A DNA stretch of 64,000 nucleotides from assembly GCF_014204945.1 (NCBI RefSeq), contig NZ_JACHMN010000002.1, positions 1,998,503-2,062,502 on the forward strand, in the 5' to 3' direction. The notes beneath the pieces were generated by a model that was not told the origin of the DNA, ran no database searches, and was given only the letters and a program-made list of their open reading frames with translations. The DNA is from Allocatelliglobosispora scoriae (GTDB taxonomy: Bacteria; Actinomycetota; Actinomycetes; Mycobacteriales; Micromonosporaceae). Both the position numbers and the translations under genes were made by a program. Each line of letters opens with the position of its first letter. The first letter of the stretch is position 1. Positions 34,125 through 42,714 of this stretch are shown one piece after another.

Positions 34125-34714
34125 GATGACCCTCTATCTCCGGCCGACTCGACCCAGCGCCAGACGCCGTCGGCGTAGAGGCCTGCGCGCAGCGTGACGG
34201 GGTAACGCTTGTTCTGGCCGGGTGCGGCCACCGATTTGCGGGTCTGCTTGACGATCGTGTCCGTGCCGGAGTCGTCCACACATGCCTCCACGACGATGGA
34301 GGTCGGGCTCACGGAGACGACCCGACGCAATGTGATCTTGGGAGCTCCGGTACGGATGAGCCCCTGCTCCTTCATGAGGTCCAGGTCCCGCTCCAGGGCG
34401 GAGCCGAACCGGCCACCGGCGTAGCGGAAGAGGGGTCGCTTCTCGGGGTCCGCGTTCCAGTCGTACTCGCCGCGCTGACCGGCCTTGACATAGATGTCGG
34501 TGAGGGCCATGTAGGCTGCCCATGCCTTGTCGACCAGCGCCTGCTCCTCCGAGCTGAGCGCGGGCCCGGCGGTGACGGGTGTGATCGGCCGGACCGGCTT
34601 CGAGGGGGTCCCCTCCTCCGCAGGTGCCGCGCAGCCCACCAGGGCGCAGGTCAGCGCCGCTGCGGCCAGGGCTGCCACCGCGGCCGACCGTCCTTTTAGG
34701 CTTGCTGGCTTCAC
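34118..34714 (-). CDS. Lipoprotein of the tad operon
   Basis: The 198-residue protein has a signal peptide with lipobox ALVGC (Cys near 28), a Pro/Thr linker, and a domain of about 140 residues with the plan of SnoaL/NTF2-like folds (YMALTDIYVKAGQRG... VEACVDDSGTD). The start is GTG 34714. As first gene of the minus-strand tad operon, it overlaps the next gene by 7 bp. The promoter must lie in the 125-bp gap to the divergent prepilin peptidase gene. Confidence 0.8.
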   Translation of the reverse strand: MKPASLKGRSAAVAALAAAALTCALVGCAAPAEEGTPSKPVRPITPVTAGPALSSEEQALVDKAWAAYMALTDIYVKAGQRGEYDWNADPEKRPLFRYAGGRFGSALERDLDLMKEQGLIRTGAPKITLRRVVSVSPTSIVVEACVDDSGTDTIVKQTRKSVAAPGQNKRYPVTLRAGLYADGVWRWVESAGDRGSSC

Positions 34715-34839
34715 ATCGACCCCCCGGTCACCACAGCCGTTAGAATTCCCACCCGATCATGCATGCGTATACGTAAACCCTGGCGTCCCCGAAGGGCCGA
34801 TCGTACGATGACTCGCGCCTATGTAACAAGGGGTGAGGA

Positions 34840-35583
34840 ATGGCCATACGTACAGTATTCGATGACGAATATTCTGAGCGGCCAGAACGTCGCGCACTGT
34901 CGAATGTGGTGCGTTTCGCGCTGGTGACGGGGCCGCTGCGGTGGCTCATCGCAACCCATCAGGTCGCGGGCGGTGAGCCCGCCCGGCGGACCTGCGCGGA
35001 GTGCGGCACCCGGCTGTGGCCGAGCGTCGGCAACCCGTTCGGACGATGCCCCTTCGGCCATCGGGTCGGCGCCCCGGCATGGCTCGTCGAAATACTGGTA
35101 ATCGTCTCGATTGCCCTGGTGGTGCTGCTTTCCGGACCGCGGCCCGCGGCGGCCTTCTGGCTCGGCTGCGCCATCGTCCTGGGCACCATCGACGGCCTGG
35201 TGCACCGGTTGCCGCTGCCGCTCGTCGGAGTCATGGCGGGCGGCACCGCCGCGCTGCTCGCCCTCGACGCGGCGCTCGGCGGCGGCTGGGACAACCTGGT
35301 CCGGGCGGGTCTCGCCGCGGCGGGGCTCGGCGTCCTGTTCTTCCTCCTGTGCCTGCCCCGCAACGGCTTCGGCCTCGGCGACGCCACGCTCGCCGTGCCG
35401 ATCGGCCTCGCCCTCGGCTGGTTCGGCTGGTCCGCGGTGCTGATCTGGGCGCTGCTGGCGAGCCTGCTCGCGGGGGCCACCGGCGTGGCGCTGCTCCTGC
35501 TGGGCAAGGCGTCGCGCCAGACCCGGATCCCCATGGGCCCTTACATGCTGATAGCCACCGTGCTCGCGGTGGCTATCAGCTGA
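34840..35583 (+). CDS. A24-type prepilin peptidase with zinc-ribbon-like head
   Basis: The 247-residue membrane protein has the two catalytic aspartates of the TadV/CpaA/PilD class: D118 (GTIDGLVHR) and D181 (GFGLGDATL). About six helices follow residue 80. The N-terminal cytoplasmic part has C52, C55, C70 and H74 in a zinc-ribbon pattern. It is read divergently from the tad operon and presumably cleaves the Flp and TadE leaders. Confidence 0.9.
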   Translation: MAIRTVFDDEYSERPERRALSNVVRFALVTGPLRWLIATHQVAGGEPARRTCAECGTRLWPSVGNPFGRCPFGHRVGAPAWLVEILVIVSIALVVLLSGPRPAAAFWLGCAIVLGTIDGLVHRLPLPLVGVMAGGTAALLALDAALGGGWDNLVRAGLAAAGLGVLFFLLCLPRNGFGLGDATLAVPIGLALGWFGWSAVLIWALLASLLAGATGVALLLLGKASRQTRIPMGPYMLIATVLAVAIS

Positions 35584-35632
35584 GTCCGTTCGGGCTCGTC
35601 CACAGGGAAAGCCGTGGCAGGCCCGAACGGAC
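35584..35632 (+). terminator. Terminator after the prepilin peptidase gene
   Basis: Twelve-bp perfect arms GTCCGTTCGGGC / GCCCGAACGGAC with an inner CCAC/GTGG stem start directly after the stop codon. Confidence 0.75.
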
Positions 35633-35709
35633 CCATCTGGAGGGAAACCCTGCCCGGTCGCCCTCCGTGGATCGTTTCCCGGCCCGTCTTCCGGGCCACG
35701 ATCCGGTGT

Positions 35710-35784
35710 CCCCGTCCCGCTTCGTGGCGGAGCGTGCCCACGTCACCTCTGCCTGGACACGCTCCGCCGCGAAGCGGGACGGGG
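35710..35784. terminator. Long hairpin between convergent genes
   Basis: Twenty-seven-bp arms (35710-35736 and 35758-35784) with one mismatch enclose a 21-base loop. It lies just beyond the GH1 stop and serves as terminator for the minus-strand gene and back-up for the plus strand. The sequence is unrelated to families A and B. Confidence 0.8.
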
Positions 35785-35793
35785 TGGCTATCT

Positions 35794-37209
35794 CTATCGG
35801 CGGGGCAGGCCACCCTCCGCGATGGTCCGCCGGTACCAGTGGGCGCTCTCCTTCAACGTCCGCTGCTGCGTCGCGTAGTCGACGTGGATCAGCCCGAACC
35901 GCTTGTCGTAACCGAGTGCCCACTCGAAGTTGTCCAGCAGCGACCAGACGAAGTAGCCCCGTAGGTCTACCCCGGCCTCGATCGCCTCATGCGCGGCCGC
36001 GAAGTGCGCGTGGAGATACTCGATGCGCTCGGCGTCGGGGATCCGGCCGTCGTCGTCGATCCGGTCGGCGTAGGCTGCGCCGTTCTCCGTGATGATGACC
36101 GGCACGTCGTTGTAGTCGCGACGGAGCCGCAGCAGCAGGTCCCGCAGGCCAGTGGGGTCGATGGTCCAGTCCATCGCGGTCTGCGGGCCGGGCGTCTTGT
36201 GGAACGCCACCGACTCCGAGCCCGGGAAGGGCCACGGACCGGTCGCCGGCTCCTCGGCCGCGCTGACCAGGTCGGGCTGGTAATAGTTGGCGCCGACCAT
36301 GTCGATCGGCGTGCTGATCACCGCGAGGTCGCCCGGCTGGACGAAGGCCCAGTCGGTCACGTCCTTGGTGTCGGCGAGCACGTCCGCGGGGTAGCTGCCG
36401 CGCAGGATCGGGTCGAGGAAGAGTCGGTTGAGCAGGCCGTCGATGCGGCGGGCCGCGTCGAGGTCGGCCGGGCTGTCCGTGACCGCCCGGACGGCGCCCT
36501 GGTTCAGGGCGATGGAGACCTGCGCCGAGGGCGCGATCGCGCGTACCCGTCGAACCGCCAGTCCGTGTGCGAGGAGCAGGTGGTGAGCCGCGGCGAGCGA
36601 CCCGGCGGGGTCGATGCGGCCCGGCGCGTGCACGCCCGAGCCGTAACCGAGGAAGGCCGAGCACCAGGGCTCGTTGAGGGTGCACCAGAGCTTGACGCGG
36701 TCGCCGAGGCGCTCGGCCATCAGCGCGGCGTAGTCGCCGAAGCGGTGCGCGGTGTCCCGGTTGAGCCAGCCGCCCTCATCCTCCAGCGCCTGCGGGAGGT
36801 CCCAGTGGTAGAGGGTCGCGACGGGGTTGATCCCGCGCTCCATCAGCTCGTCGACGAGCCGGTCGTAGAACCCGATGCCGGCCGGGTTGGCCGGACCGCG
36901 GCCACCCGCCTGCACCCGGGGCCAGGAGACCGAGAACCGGTAGGCCGAGAGCCCGATCTCGGACATCAGCGACACGTCCTGGCGGTAGCGGTGGTAGTGG
37001 TCCGTCGCCTCTTCGCCCGTGTGCCCGGCGACCGTCTTGCCCGGAGTCGCGCTGAACGTGTCCCAGATGGATGGCGATCGGCCGTCCACGCTCGCGGCGC
37101 CCTCGATCTGATAGGCGGCGGTCGCTGCACCCCACCAGAATCCGGTAGGAAACCGCAGGTCAACGCGGTCGTCGGTGGCGATTACCTCGGTCTGCATGAG
37201 GGTGGTCAT
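35794..37209 (-). CDS. GH1 beta-glucosidase (first copy)
   Basis: The 471-residue cytoplasmic enzyme has no signal peptide and shows the family hallmarks [19 protein letters not shown], acid/base E180 (TLNEPW) and nucleophile E375 (ITENGAAY). It releases glucose from beta-linked disaccharides and short oligomers. A LacI-type operator (37235-37250) lies 26 bp upstream of the start. With the divergent GH16-like gene and the transporter operon it forms the intracellular end of glucan use. Confidence 0.94.
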   Translation of the reverse strand: MTTLMQTEVIATDDRVDLRFPTGFWWGAATAAYQIEGAASVDGRSPSIWDTFSATPGKTVAGHTGEEATDHYHRYRQDVSLMSEIGLSAYRFSVSWPRVQAGGRGPANPAGIGFYDRLVDELMERGINPVATLYHWDLPQALEDEGGWLNRDTAHRFGDYAALMAERLGDRVKLWCTLNEPWCSAFLGYGSGVHAPGRIDPAGSLAAAHHLLLAHGLAVRRVRAIAPSAQVSIALNQGAVRAVTDSPADLDAARRIDGLLNRLFLDPILRGSYPADVLADTKDVTDWAFVQPGDLAVISTPIDMVGANYYQPDLVSAAEEPATGPWPFPGSESVAFHKTPGPQTAMDWTIDPTGLRDLLLRLRRDYNDVPVIITENGAAYADRIDDDGRIPDAERIEYLHAHFAAAHEAIEAGVDLRGYFVWSLLDNFEWALGYDKRFGLIHVDYATQQRTLKESAHWYRRTIAEGGLPRR

Positions 37210-37234
37210 CCCTTCGGCACTGCTACGTGGGCAT

Positions 37235-37250
37235 TGGAGAGCGCTCTCCA
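37235..37250 (-). promoter_or_regulatory. LacI-type operator of the GH1 gene
   Basis: TGGAGAGCGCTCTCCA is a perfect 16-bp palindrome, 26 bp before the GH1 start. A TTGACA -35-like box on the minus strand lies upstream (37290-37285); the -10 is weak. Confidence 0.75.
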
Positions 37251-37401
37251 GGCGTGTCCACAGGTTCCCGCCTCACTCGCCCCCTGTCAAGTATGTGGAC
37301 GCGGTCATCCTGACGAATCTCTGAAGAGTCCGTTCCGATCGCCGATGCCCCCGCCGGTACGCCCCCCAATGCCGTTTGCCAGCGGCGATAGCGGTCACTC
37401 C

Positions 37402-37447
37402 TTGACAGCGCCGAAATTTTGCCGTAACACTCCGGAGAGCGCTCTCC
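37402..37447 (+). promoter_or_regulatory. Promoter and operator of the GH16-like/GH-A gene
   Basis: TTGACA (37402-37407), a 17-bp spacer and TAACAC (37425-37430) are followed by GGAGAGCGCTCTCC (37434-37447). The palindrome covers the expected transcription start. Confidence 0.75.
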
Positions 37448-37496
37448 ATGGTCGATACACCCCGGATGCACCTTGGATTAGGCAGGAGATCCCCCC

Positions 37497-40400
37497 ATGC
37501 AACCCCGCTCCCCCGGCATAAGATCACTCAAAACCTGGCACTGGCGTGCCATAGCGCCCGCCGCGGTCGCGGCCCTCGCCGCCTCGCTGATCATGATCGC
37601 CCCGCTCACCTCGGCCAACGCCGCCGACACCCTCATCTCGCAGGGCAAGCCCGTGCTTGCGTCCTCCCTCGAGACCGCGGGCGACACCGCCGAGAACGCC
37701 GTCGACGGCAACGTCGGCACCCGCTGGGCCAGCGCCCACAGCGATCCGCAGTGGATCCGCATCGACCTCGGCGCCACCGCCAGCATCAGCCAGGTCATCC
37801 TGCGCTGGGAGGGCGCCTACGCGACGTCCTTCCAGATCCAGACGTCGGCCGACGGCACCACCGGCTGGACCCCGATCTACACCACGACCACCGGCCCCGG
37901 CGGGTTGCAGACCCTCAACGTGACCGGCAGCGGTCGCTACATCCGGATGTACGGCACGGTCCGGGCCAACGGCTACGGCTACTCCCTCTGGGAGTTCCAG
38001 GTCTACGGCTCCTTCGGCGGCACGCCGCCGGCGACCTGTGGCACCGTCAACGCCGCGCTGAACCAGCCGGCCACCGCCTCCTCCACCGAGAACGCCCAGG
38101 CCAACCCGGCCTCGGCAGCGGTCGACGGCAACGCGGGCACCCGCTGGGCCAGCATCTTCGCCGACCCGCAGTGGCTGCGCGTCGACCTCGGCAGCACCAA
38201 GTCGATCTGCAAGGTCGAGCTGGTGTGGGAGGCCGCCTACGCAACGAGCTTCCAGATCCAGACCTCGGCCGACGGCACCACCGGCTGGACCCCGATCTAC
38301 ACCACCACCACGGGCACAGGCGGCACGCAGTCGCTCGACGTGACCGGCTCCGGTCGCTACATCCGGATGAACGGCACAGCCCGGGGCAGCGGCTACGGCT
38401 ACTCGCTGTGGGAGTTCCGGGTCTTCACCGGCGCCGGCCCCAGCACCTCGCCGAGCACGCAGCCGAGCACCTCCCCCAGCTCCTCGCCGCCGCCGCAGGG
38501 CAACTGGACGACGATCTGGAGCGACGACTTCAACGGCGCGGCCAACACCTCGCCGAGCGCGGCCAACTGGCTGCTCCGCACCGGTACGCAGTACCCGGGC
38601 GGTGCCGCCAACTGGGGCACCGGCGAGATCGAGACCGCCAGCGCCTCCACTGCCAACGTCTACCTCGACGGCAACGGCAAGCTCAACATCAAGGCGATCC
38701 GCGACGGTGCCGGTGCCTGGACCTCGGGCCGCATCGAGACCCAGCGCCTCGACTTCGCACCCGCCCCCGGTGAGCTGCTGAAGTTCTCCGCCACCCTGCA
38801 GCAGCCCAACGTGGCCAACGGCCTGGGCTACTGGCCCGCCTTCCGGGCCACCGGTGCCGCCTACCGGGGCAACTACAACAACTGGCCGGGCGTCGGCGAG
38901 ACCGACATCATGAGCGGGGTCAACGGCCGCAGCCAGTCGTCGAACACCCTGCACTGCGGCACGGCGCCCGACGGCGTCTGCGGTGAGTACAACGGCCGCA
39001 CCAGCGGACTGGCGAGCTGCACCGGCTGCCAGACCGGCTTCCACGAGTACTCCCAGGTCATCGACCGCACCAAGACCGACGAAGAGATCCGCTTCTACCT
39101 CGACGGCTTCCAGACCTGGGTCGTCCGGGAGAGCCAGGTCGGCGTCGCCGCCTGGCAGGCAGCCATCCAGCACGGCTTCTACCTCCGCTTCGACCTGGCG
39201 ATCGGCGGCCTCTACCCCAACGCCATCGCCGGCGAGACGGTCCCCACGCCCAACACCACGTCGGGCGGCATCCTGAGCGTCGACACGGTCTCCGTGTCGA
39301 AGCAGGTCGGCACCACCGCGCCCGCGATGACCGACCCGGCCGTCCCCGGCGGTCCGAGTGTCGTCGCCGTCACCGGTACGCAGGGCAACTGGCAGCTGCG
39401 CGTCGGCGGCCAGCCGTGGACCGTCAAGGGCCTCACCTACGGCCCGCCGCAGGCGGCGGCCGACGGCTACATGCGCGACCTGAAGAACATGGGCGTCAAC
39501 ACGATCCGCACCTGGGGCGTGGATGACGCCAACACCCCCACGCTGCTCAACAAGGCGGCTCAGCAGGGCATCAAGGTGATCGTCGGGCACTGGCTCAACC
39601 AGGGCGCCGACTACGCCAACGACGCCGCATACAAGAACGCGACGAAGACCGAGATCGTCAACCGGGTCAACGCGCTCAAGAACAACCCGGGCGTCCTGAT
39701 GTGGGACGTCGGCAACGAGGTCATCCTGACGATGCAGGACCACGGTTACACGCCGGCCGAGGTCGAGGCCCGCCGGATCGGCTACGCGAAGTTCGTCAAC
39801 GAGCTCGCGGTCGCGATCCACGCGGCGGACCCCAACCACCCGGTCACGTCGACCGACGCCTACACGTTCGCCTGGACCTACTACAAGGCGTACTCCCCGG
39901 CGCTGGACCTGCTCGCGGTCAACTCCTACGGTGCCGTCGGCAACATCAAGCAGGACTGGATCAACGGCAACTACAGCAAGCCCTACATCGTCACCGAGGC
40001 CGGTCCGGACGGCGAGTGGGAGGTGCCCAACGACATCAACGGGGTGCCGACCGAGCCGACCGACCTGCAGAAGAAGGCGATGTACACGGCGAGCTGGAAC
40101 ACGATCATCGGACACACCGGGGTCGCCCTCGGCGCCACCGAGTTCCACTACGGCCTGGAGAACGACTTCGGCGGCGTCTGGCTCAACACCTTCACCGGTG
40201 GCTGGCGGCGTACGGGTTACCACTCGCTCAAGCAGGCCTACACGGGCACGCCCTCGGCGAACACCTCGCCGGAGATCAACAGCATGACCGTGAGCAACCA
40301 GACGGCCGTACCCGCCGGTGGCACCTTCACCGTCAACGTGGGCGTCAGCGACCCGCAGGGCGACCAGATCCGCTACAACCTGATGTTCAGCAACAAGCAC

Positions 40401-40976
40401 ATCACGGGCGGCACCGGTTTCAGCAACGTCCGGTTCACCCAGACCGGCAACGGTGCCTTCACGGTCACCGCACCGGAGCAGCTCGGGGTGTGGAAGGTGT
40501 ACGTCTACGCCTTCGACGGCCAGGGCAACGTCGGCATCGAGCAGAAGTCCTTCAAGGTGGTGCCGCCGACGATCCCGGGCACGAACATCGCCCTGGGCAA
40601 GACGGTCACCGCGTCGAGCTACCAGCCGACCGGCACCAACGGGCCGCAGCTGCCCTCCTACGCCGTCGACAACAACTACTCGACCCGCTGGGCGAGCGAG
40701 TGGCTGCCGACCGCATGGGTCCAGGTCGACCTGGGTTCGGTGCAGACCTTCAACCGCGTGCTCCTCGCGTGGGAGGCGGCCTACGCCACCGGCTACCAGC
40801 TCCAGGTCTCCAACGACGGCACCAACTGGACGAACGTCTACACCACCACCAGCGGTAACGGTGGCTTCGACGACATCACCGCGACCGCCACCGGACGCTA
40901 CGTCCGCGTGAACGGCACGGCGAAGGCGACCGCCTACGGCTACTCGCTGTGGGAGTTCGGCATCTACAAGAACTAG
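37497..40976 (+). CDS. Secreted GH16-like / clan GH-A fusion with three discoidin modules
   Basis: The 1159-residue protein runs in order: signal peptide (to about 42), two F5/8 type C modules (about 45-170, 179-312), Ser/Pro linker, GH16-type jelly roll (about 338-600), clan GH-A TIM barrel (about 630-925), Ig-like module (930-1020) and a third F5/8 module (1026-1159). The barrel has acid/base E741 (WDVGNEV) and nucleophile E834 (IVTEAG). In the GH16 motif the nucleophile E468 and D470 are present, but the acid/base Glu is Ser473 (ETDIMS), so that domain is probably inactive or binding only. Its likely substrate is beta-1,3-glucan, from context and the shared operator. Confidence 0.88.
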   Translation: MQPRSPGIRSLKTWHWRAIAPAAVAALAASLIMIAPLTSANAADTLISQGKPVLASSLETAGDTAENAVDGNVGTRWASAHSDPQWIRIDLGATASISQVILRWEGAYATSFQIQTSADGTTGWTPIYTTTTGPGGLQTLNVTGSGRYIRMYGTVRANGYGYSLWEFQVYGSFGGTPPATCGTVNAALNQPATASSTENAQANPASAAVDGNAGTRWASIFADPQWLRVDLGSTKSICKVELVWEAAYATSFQIQTSADGTTGWTPIYTTTTGTGGTQSLDVTGSGRYIRMNGTARGSGYGYSLWEFRVFTGAGPSTSPSTQPSTSPSSSPPPQGNWTTIWSDDFNGAANTSPSAANWLLRTGTQYPGGAANWGTGEIETASASTANVYLDGNGKLNIKAIRDGAGAWTSGRIETQRLDFAPAPGELLKFSATLQQPNVANGLGYWPAFRATGAAYRGNYNNWPGVGETDIMSGVNGRSQSSNTLHCGTAPDGVCGEYNGRTSGLASCTGCQTGFHEYSQVIDRTKTDEEIRFYLDGFQTWVVRESQVGVAAWQAAIQHGFYLRFDLAIGGLYPNAIAGETVPTPNTTSGGILSVDTVSVSKQVGTTAPAMTDPAVPGGPSVVAVTGTQGNWQLRVGGQPWTVKGLTYGPPQAAADGYMRDLKNMGVNTIRTWGVDDANTPTLLNKAAQQGIKVIVGHWLNQGADYANDAAYKNATKTEIVNRVNALKNNPGVLMWDVGNEVILTMQDHGYTPAEVEARRIGYAKFVNELAVAIHAADPNHPVTSTDAYTFAWTYYKAYSPALDLLAVNSYGAVGNIKQDWINGNYSKPYIVTEAGPDGEWEVPNDINGVPTEPTDLQKKAMYTASWNTIIGHTGVALGATEFHYGLENDFGGVWLNTFTGGWRRTGYHSLKQAYTGTPSANTSPEINSMTVSNQTAVPAGGTFTVNVGVSDPQGDQIRYNLMFSNKHITGGTGFSNVRFTQTGNGAFTVTAPEQLGVWKVYVYAFDGQGNVGIEQKSFKVVPPTIPGTNIALGKTVTASSYQPTGTNGPQLPSYAVDNNYSTRWASEWLPTAWVQVDLGSVQTFNRVLLAWEAAYATGYQLQVSNDGTNWTNVYTTTSGNGGFDDITATATGRYVRVNGTAKATAYGYSLWEFGIYKN

Positions 40977-40986
40977 GTGCTCCACC

Positions 40987-41041
40987 TCGGCCCGATCATC
41001 GACCTTCCGGAACGTCTCCAGGAGTGCGATGATCGGGCCGA
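40987..41041 (+). terminator. Terminator after the GH16-like gene
   Basis: Fifteen-bp perfect arms TCGGCCCGATCATCG (40987-41001) and its complement (41027-41041) enclose a 25-base loop, 11 bp past the stop codon. Confidence 0.82.
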
Positions 41042-41084
41042 TCCTGTAGGCAACGGGCCTGACCAGCGCAATCGGACATCAACC

Positions 41085-41115
41085 GGAGAGCGCTCTCCAC
41101 TCCTTGTGGTATAAA
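41085..41115 (+). promoter_or_regulatory. lacI operator and possible leaderless promoter
   Basis: GGAGAGCGCTCTCC (41085-41098) overlaps the -35 position of a -10 box TATAAA (41110-41115). That box ends 7 bp before the ATG, so transcription may begin at the start codon. AAAGG at 41113-41117 could instead act as a ribosome site for a longer transcript. Autoregulation is implied either way. Confidence 0.65.
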
Positions 41116-41122
41116 GGCCACC

Positions 41123-42175
41123 ATGAGCAATGACGTGACCCCCGCGCCGCGGCTGCCAACCCTCGAGGATGTGGCGTTGGCGGCCGGAGTCTCCCGGGCC
41201 ACCGTCTCGCGCGTCATCAACAACACGCGCAACGTCGATCCCGCCCTGCACACGACCGTCTGGGAGGCGGTCGCAGCCACCGGATACGTGCCCAACAAGG
41301 CAGCCCGCTCTCTCGTGACCCGCCGCGCCGGAGCCGTCGCGCTGGTCATCTCCGAGGGCGAGAGCCGCACCGCCGACGACCCCTTCATGGGGCGCTTCCT
41401 CGGCGACCCCTTCTTCGGCCGCGTCGTCTGGGGCACCCTCAGCGTCCTCAGCCCGGCCGGGCTGCACCTGCCGCTGAAGCTCGCCGGCAACGACGAGTCA
41501 CGCACGCAGCTCATCGGTGAGCTGCGCCAGGGCCACTTCGACGGTGCCCTCGTCATCTCGCTGCACCCGCAGGACACCTTTCCGCGACAGCTCACCGAGG
41601 CCAACGTGCCGTCGGTGCTCTTCGGCCGGCCCGCCGAACCGCTGCCGATCAGCTATGTCGACATCGACCATGCCGTCGCCGCTCGGCTCGCCGCCGACGC
41701 GTTGATGCAGCGTGGCTGCCGTTCGATCGCGACGATCTCCGGATCGCTGGACATGCCCGCCGGTCACGACCGGCTGACCGCTTTCCGGTCGGCGATGGCA
41801 CAGCGGGGGTATGCGTACATCCCCTCCATCGAGGGGAACTACACCCAGGAGAGCGGCGAGCGGGCGATGGAGCGGCTCCTCGTCGAGCATCCCGAGGTGG
41901 ACGGGCTGTTCGTCGCCAACGACCTCATGGCTCAGGGCGCCCTGATGGTGCTTCGTGATCATGGGAAACGCGTTCCTGGGGATGTCGCCGTGGTCGGCTT
42001 CGACGACTCCAGCGCCGCGCTCGCCAGCCGGCCGCCGTTGACCACGGTGCGGCAGCCGGTCGAGGAGATGGCTGCGGAAATGGCTCGGCTGCTGCTGGCG
42101 CAGATCGATGCGCCCGAGCATCGGACCACTTCGGTGATCTTTGAACCCACGTTGGTCGCCCGCCAGTCGGCTTAG
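41123..42175 (+). CDS. LacI-family repressor of the glucan regulon
   Basis: The 350-residue protein has an N-terminal LacI helix-turn-helix (about 13-38, LEDVALAAGVSRATVSRVIN) with hinge, then a periplasmic-binding-protein-like sugar domain. It lies between target genes that carry GAGAGCGCTCTC palindromes and has one itself. The likely effector is a beta-1,3-gluco-oligosaccharide such as laminaribiose; this is inferred from the target genes. Confidence 0.93.
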   Translation: MSNDVTPAPRLPTLEDVALAAGVSRATVSRVINNTRNVDPALHTTVWEAVAATGYVPNKAARSLVTRRAGAVALVISEGESRTADDPFMGRFLGDPFFGRVVWGTLSVLSPAGLHLPLKLAGNDESRTQLIGELRQGHFDGALVISLHPQDTFPRQLTEANVPSVLFGRPAEPLPISYVDIDHAVAARLAADALMQRGCRSIATISGSLDMPAGHDRLTAFRSAMAQRGYAYIPSIEGNYTQESGERAMERLLVEHPEVDGLFVANDLMAQGALMVLRDHGKRVPGDVAVVGFDDSSAALASRPPLTTVRQPVEEMAAEMARLLLAQIDAPEHRTTSVIFEPTLVARQSA

Positions 42176-42229
42176 GTCCGGTGACGTGGGGTACGCAGCC
42201 GGTTCGGCTCGGCGCGTGCCTCCGGAGAC

Positions 42230-42266
42230 GGCCGGGCGTGCTTTCTTCGCGGATGCACGCCCGGCC
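42230..42266 (+). terminator. lacI terminator
   Basis: Twelve-bp perfect arms GGCCGGGCGTGC / GCACGCCCGGCC enclose a 13-base loop, 54 bp past the lacI stop. Confidence 0.75.
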
Positions 42267-42481
42267 CCCGTCCCGATCGCCCGTGAATGCGCGCTCAGGG
42301 CTCGGGCGCGCTTACCGGCCCCTACAGCGGGCAAGATCGTGCCGCTTCGCGGAAGTAGGCCCTACCAGCATGCTCCGAGGGGACTGTTTCCCGGAACTGG
42401 GCTGATCATGGCGGTCGTCCTGGCGACGGAGGCGGGGAGTGTGGATCACCACGCACCGACCGTCGGGCGGCGCCCCTTCAG

Positions 42482-42513
42482 CACCAACTCTTGAAGAGTT
42501 GTGGCGATCTTGG
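42482..42513. repeat. Family A palindrome upstream of the transporter operon
   Basis: The core AACTCTTGAAGAGTT (42486-42500) carries a GTGGCGATCTTGG flank. This is a single, unpaired unit between two co-oriented genes, about 100 bp upstream of the promoter, where it could insulate the operon from upstream read-through. Confidence 0.75.
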
Positions 42514-42610
42514 GCTGCTGAACACCGCCCCTGGAGTGCATCGCCTCGACCGTTGAGCTACGCTCCCAAGCCCGCAAGCAGCGAGCTTGTAACGAAGCGG
42601 AAATCACCTC

Positions 42611-42667
42611 TTGACACCCAACGTGACGAAGACCATGCTGCCTGGGATGGGAGAGCGCTCTCCCATC
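42611..42667 (+). promoter_or_regulatory. Transporter operon promoter and 22-bp operator
   Basis: A consensus -35 TTGACA (42611-42616) is followed at 42646-42667 by a perfect 22-bp palindrome containing GGGAGAGCGCTCTCCC, the longest of the promoter-proximal operators. The -10 near 42634 is weak. Confidence 0.72.
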
Positions 42668-42714
42668 ACCTAAAGAGCAGACGAACACACCCCAGTCTCC
42701 TGTTGGAGGAATCC

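Larger units (their letters stand above)
42176..42714. other. Intergenic region between lacI and the transporter operon
   Basis: These 539 bp contain the lacI terminator, a family A repeat and the transporter promoter/operator, listed separately. The stretch 42270-42475 shows nothing I can name. An upstream extension of the binding-protein frame to 42439 runs through the repeat and operator and is not coding. Confidence 0.75.

Noticed and set aside
37524-40985. Open frame of 1153 codons antisense to the GH16-like gene
   Set aside because: Shadow of the sense gene; no ribosome site or recognisable fold.
42439-42714. Upstream extension of the binding-protein frame
   Set aside because: It translates the family A repeat, promoter and operator; the lipoprotein signal peptide starts at 42715 behind GGAGGA.
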